DNA from: Hirundichthys speculiger
Lineage: Eukaryota > Chordata > Actinopteri > Beloniformes > Exocoetidae
DNA length: 64,000 nt
Direction: 5' to 3'
NCBI GenBank assembly: GCA_018398805.1
Contig: JAGFBZ010000290.1
Coordinates: 124,001-188,000 of the forward strand
Below are positions 26,201 through 41,800 of the stretch, piece by piece (position 1 is the first letter of the stretch; each line of letters opens with the position of its first letter). The position numbers were made by a program, and so were the translations under genes. The notes below the pieces were generated by a model. The model made no database searches. It was not told where the DNA came from and saw only the letters and a list, made by a program, of their open reading frames with translations.

Positions 26201-29200
26201 TTTAGAACCACCAATCACCCTAACATGCATGTCTTTGGACTGTGGGAGGGAGCCGGAGTATCCGGAGGAAACCCACGCTAGCACGGGGAGAACATGCAAA
26301 CTCCACACAGAAAGACCCCTGCCGAGGTTGGAACCAGGAACCTTCTAGCTGTGAGGGAAAGTTTAAAAGTTCCATTTTATGATTATTTTAAAACAAAAAG
26401 AAACGGCAAACAACTATTTAATATGCTAAAATATAGCAGTGTTGAAGGGTTCATATTTTTTTCTCGTTAGCTCTTTGCTTTGGTAGATACACACTTGGAG
26501 CAAATTTTTCTTTTTCACCAATGAAGAGTGCAGCTTCTTCAACTCCAACATTGATAAAGATAGGATTTTCTCTAATTTGACGTCAAATGGGTTTATTTAA
26601 ATTCCACATTCCATTGTAAAAAATCGGAATGTATATGAAATTAAAGGTCATAAGAGCATACAAATGCTCTTTGATCCAAGAAAAAGATATAAGCTGGTTT
26701 TTCATAATTTATGTTACAAATTAGTAGCAGTTTAGTTCTAAAGGGAAACCCATAGAGAAAATACACTGATGAAGGTAAATTGATAGTGGGAGAAAAAAGC
26801 TCTTGCCTTGTGCCACAAAAATATTAATCAAATACAAACAATGCTGTTGTTGGTTGGGAAACTGTTTTCTCTGTGTTGTCAAGCTGTTCTCTCTTTTCTC
26901 CTCTGTGTCATACTGGAATCTTCTGTGGCAGTTGGCTTATTCTGTGAATGATGAGAGTATTCAAGACAAAAATGAGACTAAAGAATGGAGCAAAATATTG
27001 ATTCTATAAAAATAAGATGTATGGAAGGAAATCGCCATGAATCTAAGAACTTGACATCCATGCTTTACCAGTTTGCCAATATACTTTTATAGTACAGTGT
27101 GACAAAATGTTGACAAATGACACTAAAATCAGCATCAAAAGGCAAATGGTAATGAAACCATTACATGCAGCTAAAGTGGTTTGGGCATCTGGTGAGGATG
27201 CCCCCTGGACACCTCCCTTGAGAAGTGTTCTGGGCATTTCCAACTGGGAGGAGGGCCTGGGGCAGACACCGGACACGTTGGAGAGATTATGGCCCACTAT
27301 CCCTTAATAAAACGCTATTTAGGGATAGCGGGAAGTGGGAGCGGCGTTCCCCCGCAAAAAATGCAATCTTCCACCTTGCTAAACCCACTAACCCACCTGT
27401 GTTACCCCCTACATTATGCATAGGGGTGTTTATGGCGTTCCACCTGTTAAACCAATCAGTGCGTCAGTAGCCATTGCCTTCAAGAGCAGGTTGCGCTACC
27501 CGCAAACCGCTATGGAGCGTCTTTTTATCCAGATAGGAGCAGCTCTCATGCGCAGCTCGTCTGGGACTCTGCTGTAGGGCTTCCTCCTCCTCCTCCTCTG
27601 CACTGATATATACATAAAAATATTTTTACACTGACAATTCCTATCGGTTACCTGAAAGTCCCAGATAGTTGGTGCGCTCCCAGTAAACACCCTCTGGTCG
27701 TCTATGGTTTAACTGGCGAGCAAGCCGTTTAAGACGATCTCTGCCATTTTTATTTAGGGTTCAACTGAGACCAAAGCACGTTTTTTATACAGAGTTAATT
27801 CGAGAGGTAGGGCCGTTTGTGCACGTCCACATGTGACCAGGTGGACGCACATTGATGCCATTTGGACGCGCTCTTGTATGTGCCGACATGCGGGTTGCAT
27901 GGTTTTACCTAAACCTGCAAGCGGAAGATTGCATTAGCGGTTAGCAGAGGTTCCTACACCCGCAGGTATCGGCTAGTGAGTGTTAACGGGTAAGGGGAAG
28001 TGTACGATCAGGGCCTATATCTCTCGACTGGCCTAGGTACACCTTGGTATTCCCTCGGAGGAGCTGGAGGACTTGGACGTGGTTACTGAGGTCTGGATTG
28101 CTGTGTTTGCTGCTGTCCCTGCATCTCGACTTGGGAAGTGAAAGTGAATGGATGGATGGATAATACTTACACCTAAAATAAGTGCTACACACAGCTGTGT
28201 TTTTAGATGCAGATGTGATAGTAAAGGAATGTCTTACCTTCACAAAATGTATCCTGACTAAAAGGCTAGCTCCTTCAGTTGGAGCAACTGAGTCCTGAAA
28301 AGCTGGAGTTTCTTTATCAAGATGACAAAATCTCACTGTCAGCCATATTCCATAGTCCTCTAATGAGGCCGTCAACTCCTGTAATGTAATAATCAACTAT
28401 TTTTCAATTCAGTGCAATTCAATTTATTTGTATAGTGCCAGTTCACAGCAAAAGTGACCTCAAGACACTTCATACAGAAAGTTAACAGATCCATTGCAGT
28501 CCTATTAGATACAGTCCAGTTCAATCCAGTTATAATCTAATAATAATCCAAGTAAATTCAATTCATTGTAAAAAGGTGTCCTTTTATCTGAACTGCTTAT
28601 AATCTGTGCTTTTCTTCATGACTTCAGATTTATTTCTCATACATGAAATCAATTAATAGGCATTAAAGTTTCAAGCAAAATATTATATAAATATTCACAA
28701 GGAATTGTACAACCATTTTTCAAGGAGTTACTTGTCAGATTTTGGACTAGATGCCATTTTCATTTATTCTTTCTAAGAAATTATGTACAGAGCTTTATAA
28801 CAGCTCTGGTTTTTAGCTTTAAACCTGTTTCTCTTACCTGTCCACTATTAGCATCTGAAACTCACAACACCACATGTTTTACTAGAACCTGGCGGTGGTG
28901 AAACATTATTTTGCATAATTTACGTATCCACATACACTTGGCCTCACCAGTTATGTTTACATCATATTAGCTCAACACTTTTGCTCTTGGTATACCTTCA
29001 GTTTCTAAACAATGACATGAACACAATAAAAACAAAATCATTATTAAATGGATTAAAATAAACTACATTACAATTAACTCAAATACACTAACAAGAAACA
29101 ATGAAGTCAGCATCATATCTGGTATTCTATGGGTACAAACTGGAGACCAAGACATTTCTATGTACAACAGTGAATCTGACCGCAGAAAGACAATTTTTAG

Positions 29201-32200
29201 GTGACCTATATCATATTTGCATGCAGGAAAGGATTTATCTGAGTTTGAATACAGAGTTTTGAGGATGAGCAGTACAACATCTGCGCATGAAAACAAAAAA
29301 GCCTCTTCTCAGTTCATAATACATTTGTGTAAAAAGTATTTTATTTCCCCCATACCACCACAAACCTGCAGGCTGCACATGAAATGATATGTCTTTATCT
29401 ATTTAAATACAGTTCTCATGGTGTGGCTGCCCTGTTATATTGTGCTTTGCATGTGTCAGTCCCTCCTGATTCAAAACTTCATGTATTAGACTCTTAAAGG
29501 TATGTGTTTGTGGAGCAAGAGGGCAAGCATAGCCTTTCTTATGCCTTTCACGATGAATCTTGTGTCACCTGGGAAGAGAAGCAGAAAAAGGAGAGAACCA
29601 GGAAAGGATGGGCTGACATTTTCACCAGAAAGGGCAAAGAGAGATGGCCATGGGCCAAGGTAAAGAGGCACTCTACCCCGTGCTGCACTTTGTGTGTATT
29701 TGTGGGGTTGCAGTGGATTTTCAGTTTGACTTTTTTCCTCTTCACCTAGGGATATTTGCTGTGGAGAGATATTCAAAGGCATACTGAAAAGGGCAAATTG
29801 CATTTCTCTGTGTCACTCTGCTTAGTGTGAACACAGTGGTCACCACACAGGGGAGTGTAAAGAGGTTGTACTGTCAAAAGCACTTCTCTAAACCTTCCAT
29901 CATATCATTTATCATGTTTTTCCTCACACTGCAGTTTTCTGGTTTGTCAGACATAGCTCACAAGGTGGAATCCTAATTTCGTGGGAATTTAGTCTGTCTC
30001 TCTTTATCTCGCTGTTTACAGAATAAGATGTTTAATTTTGCTTATAAAACAACTGGATGACTAAGGCATAGTCCATGAATCATAACACCTGCTTCAACAG
30101 TGGTGATGCTTTTGCTACAAATACTCAAAAATACCCAGACTCTTTAGGTCAAAGAGTCAAAATTCTGCTTGAGATGAGTCAGTGCAACTGTAAGCAAAGG
30201 TGCTTGTGAGGTGTCTGATGTTAGCTGGAGCCTAGACCAGCAGTATTTTTGACTTCATCTCATTTTTAGCAGTCATGCACAACAAAATACAAAGTCTGAT
30301 TCTTTTTTTCCACTGTGACATTTAATCTTTTCCATATGATTCTAAATGATAAATGACACTAAAAAGGGGGTTGTGAGCAAGGAAGATTTGCGAAGACCAA
30401 TGAGGATGTTTGATTCTGCAGTGTAATCTTTGTTATATAACAACTGCTACTGTACCGCATTGCTCGAGGATTTTGAATGGGTTTTGTTTGTGTGTGCATC
30501 ATGTGTGCACCTGCATATCTGAGTACAAAGAAAATCTTGACATTAGCACCACCTTTGATCAGAGGTAGATAAATCACAGCTGTGATGGTTTGTTTGTTCA
30601 GTAGAGGAGGCTTTGAAAATCATTGTCCTCTCTGTTGCTCTTTACTATTTATACCTTTCCAAAGCATAGTGAATGAACATACAAGGGAGGAGGAGAAAAG
30701 GCAGGCACACCAGGAGTAGCAAGTAATGGACATGAAAACATTCTTATTTTGTGAATGTTGTAACCGGGATAAATAAAAGAGAAGTGTGATTGCTGGCTTG
30801 CTCAAGTAGAAAAGGTGACTTAGTAATAGCTGGGGTTTTACATGTCAGATTTCAGGTTTCCTATCTTTTTACGATCCCTTCCTGCCTGCCTAAGGTGACA
30901 GTGGGTGGAGGAAATAGGCTTGTGTGCAGGTGGAGGAAGTTGAGAGCAGAGCTACTGTCATTTGCTGAGATTATTTGCTGAAAGTTGCTGTTTCTATTTA
31001 TGCTTTACAATAAAATGTTTAAATAAACGTCTAATATGGCTGTAATGTACATGCCTCCATGCAAGAAAATAAGTTGAGTGATATGACTGAATGTAGAATC
31101 CCTCGTGTATAGTGGACCTGCAGCCTTAGAGATCGGGTGGGAAGTTCAATCAGAACAGGACTTGGAGTAGAGTTGCTACTCACCCACATTTAAAGGAGCC
31201 AGTTGAAGTGATTCATTCATTTGGATTGGATACTTCCTAGATGACTTCCTGGGGAGAGGTTTAGGCATGCCCAACTGTGAGGAGGGCCCAAGGCAGAACC
31301 AGCACCTGCTGGCAGACTGAAGAACACTGAGTTATCCCCTCCAGAAAACCAGGAGGAAGTGGCTTGGTAAAGGAGGGTCTGGGGCTTTTTGCTCAGACCG
31401 CTAACTCTGCCACCCAAACCCGGATAAGTGTGAGTTAATGGGATGCGTGGATGGAGGGATGGATAAATGGCAGTGATATAAGTATTAGGAGTGTGTTTAT
31501 GGGGATTTTTGATCATTCTTCCATAAGTGCATTTGTGAGGTCACACACTGATGTTGGCTGAGAAGGCCTGGCTCTCAGTCTCTGCTCTAATTCATTCCAA
31601 AGGTGTTTTATCAGGTTGAGGTCAAGACTCTGTGCAGGCCATTCAAGTTCATCCACACAAACTCTTCCATCCATGTCTTTATGGATCTTGCTTTGTGCGC
31701 TGGTGCACAGTCATGTTGGAAGAGGAAGGGATCAGCTCCAAACTGTTCCCACAAAGTTGGGAGCATGGAATTGTCCAAAATGTCTTGGTCTGCTGAAGCA
31801 TTCAGAGTTCCTTTCACTGGAACTAAGGAGCCAAGCCCAGCTCCTGAAAAACAACCCCACACCATAATCCCCCCTCCACCAAACTTTACACTTGGCCACA
31901 ATTCAGCCAGACAAGTACCGTTCTCCTGGCAACCACCAAACCCAGACTCTTCCATCAGATTACCAGATGGAGAAGTGTGATTCGTCACTCCAGAGAACGT
32001 TCCTCCACTGCTCTAGAGTCCAGTGGCGGCTGCTTTACACCACTGCATCTGACGCTTTGCATTGCACTTGGTGATGTATGACTTGGATGCAGCTGCTCCA
32101 CCATGGAAACCCATTCATGAAGCTCTCTGCACTGTTGTTGAGCTAATCTGAAGGCCACATGAAGTTTGGAGGTCTGTAGTGATTGACCTCTTTGCACTAT

Positions 32201-32805
32201 GCGCTTCAGCATCTGCTGACCCAGCTTCATTAGTTTACGTGGCCTACCACTTCATGGCTGAGTGGGCTACCGCTGTGGCAGTTATCACGAGGCAAGTGAC
32301 AGATCTCAGATTGGGAATGTTTGTTTGTTTTTTTTACTCCGCCCGATGCGGTATTATTATTTTTTAATAGTGCAGGTTAAAATACGGGAGATTTATGGGA
32401 AAATACTAATATGAGAGGACAGCGGAGAGAAGAGTAAAATACGGGACTTTCCCGGCCAAAACGGGATACTTGACAGGTATGATCTGATGTAACATGGAAG
32501 AATGACGTGAAAGTTTTGTTGCAGTCCAGAATCTTTTTTTTTTTTAGACAGAATTGTTAATATTGCTACCTGAGTTGCTACCCGAACTGTAAAGTACACA
32601 GATTTTACCGTTCTCTATGTCTGTTTTAGCTTTTCCTTATGTTTACCTGACAATTGTCTTCCGGTTCTGCAGCAGCCAGTAGCAGACTTTCAAAACAAAA
32701 GCATGTGAGCAACATGCGTTTACGCGCGAATAGAATAAATGTCGGCAGAAATAAATTAATGCGTTAACGCGATAATAATGCGGTTAACTTGCCCAGCCAT
32801 AATAT

Positions 32806-32839
<34 letters not shown>

Positions 32840-35800
32840 TAAGGCCTCTCTGGTGGCTCAGTGCTGTTGCCTACCATATGGGAGGTCCCCAGGTTTAAAT
32901 CCTGGATGCATAAAACATTTCCCAAGCCTTCTAATATAGATCACTCTGCTCTGGTGACCCTAAACAGGGAGCAGCTGAAATAGCAGTTTAATACAGTATT
33001 TTTATTGTTGCATTAAACAGTTTCACTGTTATTTTGCTCGACAAGGAAGGTCCAGCACAAGCATAAAATTAATTTCCTGGGCCAATAAGACATTTATTGT
33101 CCTCCAGTGACCCTTCATCTATTGCACATCCCATTCAGTTGTGTAAGGACTTTTTTTTTCCATATAAAGAAAGTGTTTGTGTTCTGTTCAGTGGATGTTC
33201 ATGCAAATGAAAGTATGTTGACATGCCAGACTTGTCTTACAAAAGAAAATCCATTCGATGTCTGTTGAAACTCCTATCATTCTTTCCGCTTTCCCTTTTC
33301 CCCTCTTGACCCTCCTTTCTATTTTTTTATTTTTATTTCTAGTACATTGTATCTTCTCCCCATGTTTCTGTATTCTCCTAGCTCCTGACTCTTTATTCTC
33401 TGTGGGTGTTTGAGCCGTTTTCCCTCCTTTCCCTTTCCTTCTGTCTTTTTCAACTCCCTGGAGCTCCCTGTTGCCTATGGCAATAGCAACATGAATCCTT
33501 ACATTCTGATTATTTTTATGTATACATTGTGATCTTCACTATGTGCTGAAGGCCTTGCTTTTGTAAGAAGGAATTCACTCACAAAGTTTGATCAGATGCA
33601 AATTTTCTCTGAAATCTGTTCATTTAGAAGTCCAAGAATGGTCAGTTTCCTTGTGATCTGCAAAGATGTAGAGAAGCATTGTGTCTATACAAGCTGCACT
33701 GTCAAATGATAGCTTCACTCATTGTAGGAGTTTTTTGGAAGCATTGAATTAGATGACTCCTAGTTGATACTCATGTTGCACGACATAAAAATGTATTCTG
33801 ATCTTAAATGTGTGTTTGATTATGTGTCTGCTTTTTGTAAAGTCATATCAAAGAGCAGAAAAGAAATCTAGTTTCCTTTTAAACAAAGCAATACTCGATG
33901 TAAACACTAGTTGAGATGGGTGTGTTGTCATAACCAGGCTGCTTTGATGACCCAAGCACTTGATAGGCGCTGTTCTCATATTCTGTCTGCAGTTTAGTAT
34001 AAAAAAATACAGTGCTGCTTATCGATGATGAACCTGCAGAATTACAGGTGGAGAACCTTCTTGGAAAAAAAAGAGTGATGACTCAATGTGATAATAATCC
34101 TTGGACTTGAAACAAGGGTGCAAGGTTAATGTGTAACCACCGACTACCAAGAAGAACCACTACAACACAATGGACTCCTAATGCATTTGGGTAGTTTAAC
34201 TCTATTTTTCCTCGTCTTTCTTGCCCTTTCTTCACCCAGTTGTTTCTACAGCGCTCCTTTTTCCTCACGATTTTATTACCGATTTCCTTTATTTTTTTTT
34301 TCACCTGATACCCAAGTCTCCTGTCCTTCCTGTATTTGTGTTGTTCATTCCGCTGGTATTTCTGCACCTTTCACACCAAAGGTAGCTTTTGCCTTCCATC
34401 CTCTCAGTTCAGCTGTGTGAACAGAGAGGCTGACGGAAGCAGAAGAGAGTACCGAGTTAAACAGAGACACGCAAGTAGGCCAACACAAGTGCCTCCAGGG
34501 ATGTGTGTATGTGTGTGTGTCCATGAGCGTGCAAGTTCGTTACACAGTAATCCAGAAAATGGGAGTGAGAGAGAAATAGAGACTGGGACTCAGAGCGAGG
34601 TGGGGAGACTCCTGCATAAATATACCTACTGTACATGAATAAAACAGCAGTAAAACAGTTGTTAGATGGAACGTTAAACCCATATTATGTAAGAATAACA
34701 GAAAAACTAAACATCAGTAAAAGGAAAACAAAACCAGCAGTGATTCTTCACAACACTGGAGTCCTTAAGGAAAGGTATCTTTGTGCTGGATGGCCTCATG
34801 AAATTGATAATGTCTGGCAAGGTCTGTGTCCTCATGCTGTGATTACATTGTGGGCAACAAACTGTTTCTGGACCGTAGGCTGCAACTTGACTTTATTTGA
34901 TATACCATCTTAGCTTTCACTTGCTGACCAATTAATGTGAAGCTTTTGTAAAGTGACATCTTCATTCTTCAAATAAAGTTAAAGATGTACAAAACATTTT
35001 TTTTTCATGTTAAAATCTCAGATTCATGGCTTGCTGTGTAGCTCAGTGGTTTAAGCAGGCAGCCCTTGTACATAGACTAAAATCCTCCCGTAGCAGTCGC
35101 AGGTTTGACTTCCAGCCTGCAACCCTTTGCTACATGTCTTCCCCAGTTTCCTGTCTCCTCTTCATTGTAAATAAAAGGCCTCTAGCACCCAAACATTATC
35201 AGATTCATTTTCATTTGACGGAATATTTGTTTAGGAATTTGTCATCAAACTTTGTGGAATTTGTCCTTAATGAGGCCCAGCAATTTCTCACATGATCGTC
35301 TTCTCTAAATCTGTTTATTTAGTTCATATACATGCATGGAAGAAAGATAGAAGAAAGCATTTGAAGACTGATAGAGATCATATAATTGCAAAAGCTGCAT
35401 TAGAGCATGTTTTTCATTTTGTATTTGGCCCTCCTGATTTCACAGTCTCCATGGAAATGGCTGTTAGTATTTCAGTCATGTTGTGTCAACCAGACAAAAC
35501 CTCGTGAAACAGCAGCTCATGCTATCATTTATTCTGGCTCTTTCTTTCTTTTTTTTTTTTTTGAGTTTATGTATTTGAATGTATTTGCGTGAACATGGAT
35601 ATGAATGAGCAGGTTTTTTTAATCTCCAGCATGATGCTGCCATGACTGTGTGCATTAGAGTAGCAGCCTGTGCAGATGTTGGTGCATGTGCAGTAATATG
35701 GGATTACTGACGACAACTAGAATATCAAATGAAGTGGATTGAGTGGCAGTTCTTGATAAGTGACTCCCAATAAATTGAGCTTCTGTGGACAGGTGTGTTT

Positions 35801-38800
35801 AGAACTCAAACCTTGTGGATCGTAGGCTCCATATGTGTATATATGTTGGATGTGAGCAGTTTCTGAAAATAGTCAGAGGCAGTATGTCCTCCTTTAAATG
35901 TGTGTAATGAAATAATGCACATATGTAAACGTAGACTGTATGTATTATGCAGACACAGGAGAGAATGTGCTATAAATAAAACAGAGCTGCAGTGTGCTCA
36001 CTGGCGGAATAATCTATCTGACACTATGGAGAAAGGGAGAGAATGAGGGATGATGGAGACAGAAGAGACAGAGAGGGAAGCAGAATTAAAAACAGGTGAT
36101 GATGGAGAGAGGTTCAAAAAGATGAACTAAAAAGAAGGAAAGGTCTGAGGCAAGGACGAAGAAGGAGAAAGAGAAATCAAAACAAATGGCTTTTCCACAG
36201 GTCGTCTAGCTGTGGTAATTAGGGTGACGTTCAAAGACCACTAATGCCTGTCATCAACATCTCCTTGAATAAACTTGAATGTTTCAGTCTTTTTCTTCTA
36301 TGTCTGCCAGGGATAAGAGGATATTTATTTTGTTTTTCCACACACCTGTATTAAGACATTTAGCAGGTTCTGCACATATTTTTTTTTCATGTAAGTGCTT
36401 CTGAAAGAAAATGTCAAGGAGCAAGGAAAGCTAAGCCTACGATGTTTTCCAGACACCGTTGTCAGTAATAGCCCACTGGTTTGATGGTCTCCTTGCCTCT
36501 TTACGACATCTTTTGTCCCATACATCCGTGTTTGTCTGGCTGATTTCTCAAATGAGACATGGCCCGAACTGCTTCCCCTCCAGTTTCTTGGTTACCATGG
36601 TGGTGAGTTCAGCATCTCTCCTTGGTTGCTTCAGTGTCAAAACCTCTGCCCATTCTAGATGTTTTTAAAGCACTCGCAGCAGCTGGACAAAAGAGGCGGA
36701 GCTTGTAGAGGGGAAAAAAAACATGCTTGATGCACTGATTTTCATCTACATGACAGCATGCAGGCCAAATACAAGTCCCCTCACTGAGAATTACTGAAAT
36801 ACATGCTTATTTGATCTGATTAAAAAATAATTTGTATTTGTTAGTATGCAGGCATGTACTTAAAAGTACTAATAGGCTTGTTTGTATTTGTTGTGTACAT
36901 CATTCATGTTCATAATACCAATTGTACTGCACAGTAAATTTGTCTCATCGCAAATTGAACTTTTTTTCCCTGTTTGATTTCCTCCTTGCTAGGTGATGGA
37001 GCTGAAAGGTCAGATGATCCATGTGCCCGAGTCCTGTTCCCTGATGTTTCTGGGCTCTCCACGTGTTGATAAGTTGGAGGAGCTTATGGGCAGGGGTCTC
37101 CATCTTTCAGATATCCCCATCCATGATGCCACGCGGGACGTTATCCTGGTGGGGGAGCAAGCCAAGGCCCAGGATGGTTTGAAGAAAAGAATGGACAAAC
37201 TGAAGGTAAAAGAATTACTCCTTTTTACTGTGTATTACAGAGTTGCACATTTATAAACTGGAATAACGTCAGTGCCATCCAGATTATAATTGTGAAAAAG
37301 AAGCCAACCAGACTGTTTGCGTCCATGTGGCTTTTTGCTGGTGGACAAAAGCATTTTTCACCTGCAGTAACAGTTTTACAAGAATAGGTGTCTCAAGGTT
37401 TGGATTTGATTTCAATTTTTACAATTGAGCAACATACACTTACTGTGTTTTAGCTATCAAAAAGAAAGTTGAGCAAATTAATCTGATTCTAATTTCTTCC
37501 AATGTCCCAACTTTGGTTGGGACAAATTAGGTTGACATTGCTGTCATCTAACGTTTTTCGATTGCAGCATTTTAAATTGTGTTCTTGCACTATTTCCAAT
37601 TAAATATAGATTACCTATTTTGCAAACCCTTGATTTCTGTTTTCAAGACGATGGCTGCATCTGTCCACTCTGCCACTCAGTCTAAACTATCAGCAGCTCA
37701 CAGCTCATTTGTGGAGCTTCCCCACTTATATACTGACTCTTGGTGACAAAATCAAAATGACAAATGACAACCTGTGACCATGACCATCACTCAGGGGATT
37801 TCAACAGTCTTCATTTAATGTTTCAATAACCTATGAGGCACGTCATTGAAGCAAACCTTGTAAATCCTATTTGTCAGCTGTATTTTCCTGAATCTTCATG
37901 TCAATTATATAAATCTATACTGGCTGAGGGGGTGTAGCTCCAGGGACTTGCTCTTATAATTTGCTTTCAAAGTGCCCCCTAGGAAGTCATTAGGTTTTGA
38001 CCCAATCCTATCCTATGCATCTATTCATTGCATCAGTCTATCTCTGCAACTACTCCTCCAGGCCACTGTTATAAATAGCTGCATCTTAGTCAGTTTGCTT
38101 GAACAGTGGTATAGCACTGCATCATACAGACTGGACATTTAGATGTTTGTGAACAGACACAGAAAGCACATACAGATTTACACAATTTTAAAAACGTTCG
38201 CCTACAAAAATGCACACGTCAGCAGTTTTAATTTGGTGCAGTCCTTCCACCTTTAAAGCATTGCGGTCATTATCACCTTCGTCATCACAAAGCACACTGA
38301 ACAACAAGCCTTTTAATCTCCTCTTTATTCTCTCAGGCCACATTAGAGCGGACTCATCAGGCACTGGAGGAGGAAAAAAGGAGAACAGTGGATCTCCTGT
38401 ATTCCATATTTCCAGGTGATGTGGCACAGAAACTGTGGCAGGGCCAGCATGTGCCGGCTCGCAAATTTGATGATGTCACCATGCTGTTCTCGGACATCGT
38501 GGGCTTTACTGCTGTGTGCGCCCAGTGCACACCTATGCAGGTCATCTCAATGCTGAACGAACTCTACACGCGCTTTGACTACCAATGTGGCATTTTGGAT
38601 GTTTATAAGGTTAGTGAAGTAACAGATGTGCAACTTCTTAATGTTGAGACCAGATGTCATTTAGAGAGAGAGAGGCAGTTTGATTTAGTTGGAGGGACAG
38701 GAAGCTTAAAAACCATGATGACTTTACTGTACAATGTGTGTTCTGGGTCACAATTATTGTTTCAATATGAAAGTTTTTTTTCTAAATAAAATTATCATCT

Positions 38801-41800
38801 TTTTTTCTCCATCAAAGTCTTTAAAATGCTAACAGGTCAGCCAGCTGAACCTTTCTGGGGTCACCATGTATACTAGATCTATATATGTGCGTGCGTGTCT
38901 GTGTGTGCATGTGCACACACGCTGTGGGTGTACTTTTGTTGTGGAAAAAGTAACTGATTAATAGCCGGTCTGTGAGAGCTTAACAAAGATGTGTCAATAT
39001 TGCCCATCTGACAGCAGGGCTTTGAGCCTAGTTACAGTCTCTGTGGTTTGTTGCCTTTTCTCTTTTTCATCCCAAATCTCTGCTACCGGATACGTTCTTT
39101 CTATACTCCTCCCTCCCTCCTCCCTCTTTCCTGTCTTACTCCACAGCATCATTTTCTTACCCCTTTCCCACACAAATGTGCCTCTGCTATATTTTTTTGT
39201 CAGTAAAGACAGATAAAGAAAGGGCGAGAATGTGTAAGAGGGTCTATAAATGTCGCAATGGAGGAATTCAGTTGTGTGTCAGATGGAAAACGGGAACAGG
39301 AGGACATGAAGAGAAGATTGAATCACCCATATGTAGCCATTGTCATGGTTACTGTTGAAATTACTTCGCTACTGGGGATTTTAACAAGAGCTATTTGTCT
39401 TCCAAGTCTTTTTTTCTTTTTCTCCTGTTGAGCTTTTTTTTTGTTAGCTATGTTTACGTTTGCTTATTTCTAATGAGCCAGTTGTTAAAGATCACTCTGA
39501 TTTTAAACTCGAGCTCAGTAAAGTCTATGACTTAAGTGTAAGCAGTTGTATCCATAGGTTTCAATTAAGTACTTTTGGTGGGCAATTGTCTGATAAAACA
39601 ATATCCCTTAGTGTTATTCCTGAGTACATACTGAAATACCTTTATTAAAATAAAAATAAAGGAACAGTGTGAAAAGAAATTCCAGTCAGTCTGGTCATCT
39701 ATACTTACCATTATCCTTTTACACTCTTGAAGCACGGTGTTACCTACGTTGGATTTTATTTTTTGGCACTCACCTGGCATAAACTAGTTTTAATCTTACT
39801 TAAAATACTCCAAGTTATATATCAAAATGTATATTTGACAGTGTTGAAGAATACCTACCAACCAACTTTATGATTTTTATGAAGTTTTTAAGTTTTTACC
39901 ATAAACCTTTTCATATTGTTTAAGTTTTTATGATTATGGTCCCTGGATGATTAAGTCAAAGCTCAGTGACCTTGCTGGACATTTGTCAGCAGACTGGTGT
40001 CAAGAATTAGTGAAAATTGCTTTTTACTGTTCTTGCTTTGGCCTTTGGCATATCAAAATGGCTCAGAAGCTGTCCAAGTTCCTGTAAGTGTGATTAGAGA
40101 GAGTGTCTCAAATGCTCATGAGCTCATATTGTGAATTACCATATGTTGGCCATGAAAGAGAAACACAAAGACACTGTGGCTCGTAAATGGAACATGGAGT
40201 CAAACATTCAAAGATTCCTTTTAATTTTCTACCACTCAGAACATACTTGGCTTCACTTATCTGTGTATACTCAGAGCTACACTTACTGTCATTTTAAAAA
40301 TGAATTAATTCCCTTCAGCTCCTGCTCACTTTCATTCATTTTTCATACAGATTGAGACCATAGGTGATGCATACTGTGTGGCCGGAGGACTGCATAAGAA
40401 GGTCGACAGCCACGCAAAACCAATTGCACACATGGCTCTGAAGATGATGGAGCTTTCAGAGGAAGTGTTGACACCTGATGGGAAACCTATCAAGGTGAGT
40501 TTTCATTCTTTCTCCACTATGCAGGTGCTTGAGACAATTTTGAAAGCAAATGAGTTTTTTTTCTTTATTCTATTATTTTTATGACCAGCTTACCCCTTGT
40601 AGTTTATGTAGAGTTACTGACCATGGGCTAAAGCCACACAGAACTAAGAATAAGAAATGTTGCAGAGACCTGGTGGTTCCATGTGGTTTGTTTTGTCTAC
40701 TCAGGCATTCTAATGTTTATTATATTAAATCATTTTCAGATGAATCTTTACTTATCTAATGAAAAACGTGTAACAGCATATGCAAAAGTTTGGATTTAGT
40801 TTAAGCAATTTAAATAGGCCAAAAAAGAAAATTATTTAATCAAAAAAAACAAAGAAAAAGAAAAGAAAATCCCCTAATTTTATAATGAGGTGAAACTTTT
40901 AGGCAATAGGTAGAGAGTCACTGAAAATGAAAAAAAAAGATTCACTTTTAATTACTTGATGAAAATTCAACATTATGCTACCTGGAACAATTATCTCTTA
41001 TCATCACAAAACTGACCTGGAGAAGAAAGATAACTCGTAGAACAGTGTTTGGGAGGCTGTGGTTCCTGATCCAGCCAAAGTTAATCTTGAACAAATCAAA
41101 CTGGAAAGGCTAAAGTCAGTTACTGAAAAGAAATATAACTTAACAGATCACTAAAAAAAACTGAGCTCCTTTTTTGTTGCCTGTCCTTTAAAATGTTTAA
41201 AATAAACAAAAGAGAGTTACTAATGAGTTTGACTGAGTCTGTTTGTTTCTCTTTTACCAACTAGAGAGAACACTGAAGGATTTTTCCCCTCGTCATTGTG
41301 TTGAACCAAATGAATTGGATATGCAGTGTGATCAGTGACTCATCTTCTCATCTGCTGAAATCAAGCGCACATACTTTCACACATTTTGTTTTGTCATCAG
41401 TAGTTACTACATGACAGTTTAAACAGCTGTGTGATCCACTCTAGTGTCACTGCTCATTTCCCCAGATGCTTCACAGCTTCACAGCTTTAAAAAAAAAAAA
41501 AAAAAAAAAAAAGGAAAATCACATTTAATTTTTTGGCTTCTCCACAACAAACTGTAATAAATCCAGTATTTTATTTGCATTTGATGCTGAGCAGTTACTA
41601 CACTCTTACAATGTATTCATGTCAAGTTCACTCAATCTTTTAACTTTTTTAAAAGTAATCTTATGCTTAACTTTAATGCGTCCAATGCATAAATCTTATC
41701 AGCCCTGATGGCTCAGTATCAAAACCAGGAAACTAAAAGATTACTACAGTTTTTGACAATTTTAGTCATCTGCTGTGCATGATTAAAATCAGGGGCGGAG

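Larger units (their letters stand above)
24708..36992 (+). other. gucy1a2 intron 4 (12.3 kb)
   Basis: The largest intron, with many old insertions: an L2-type LINE tail, split and unsplit RTE-type LINE tails, a Harbinger-like element, a Tc1 remnant and two SINEs, listed separately. I see nothing identifiable in 24780-26080, 28575-31100, 33060-35020 and 35200-36980. Confidence 0.5.

Noticed and set aside
35027..35120. Possible tRNA gene (A and B boxes)
   Set aside because: The body cannot form a proper cloverleaf and continues into a known SINE-type tail.
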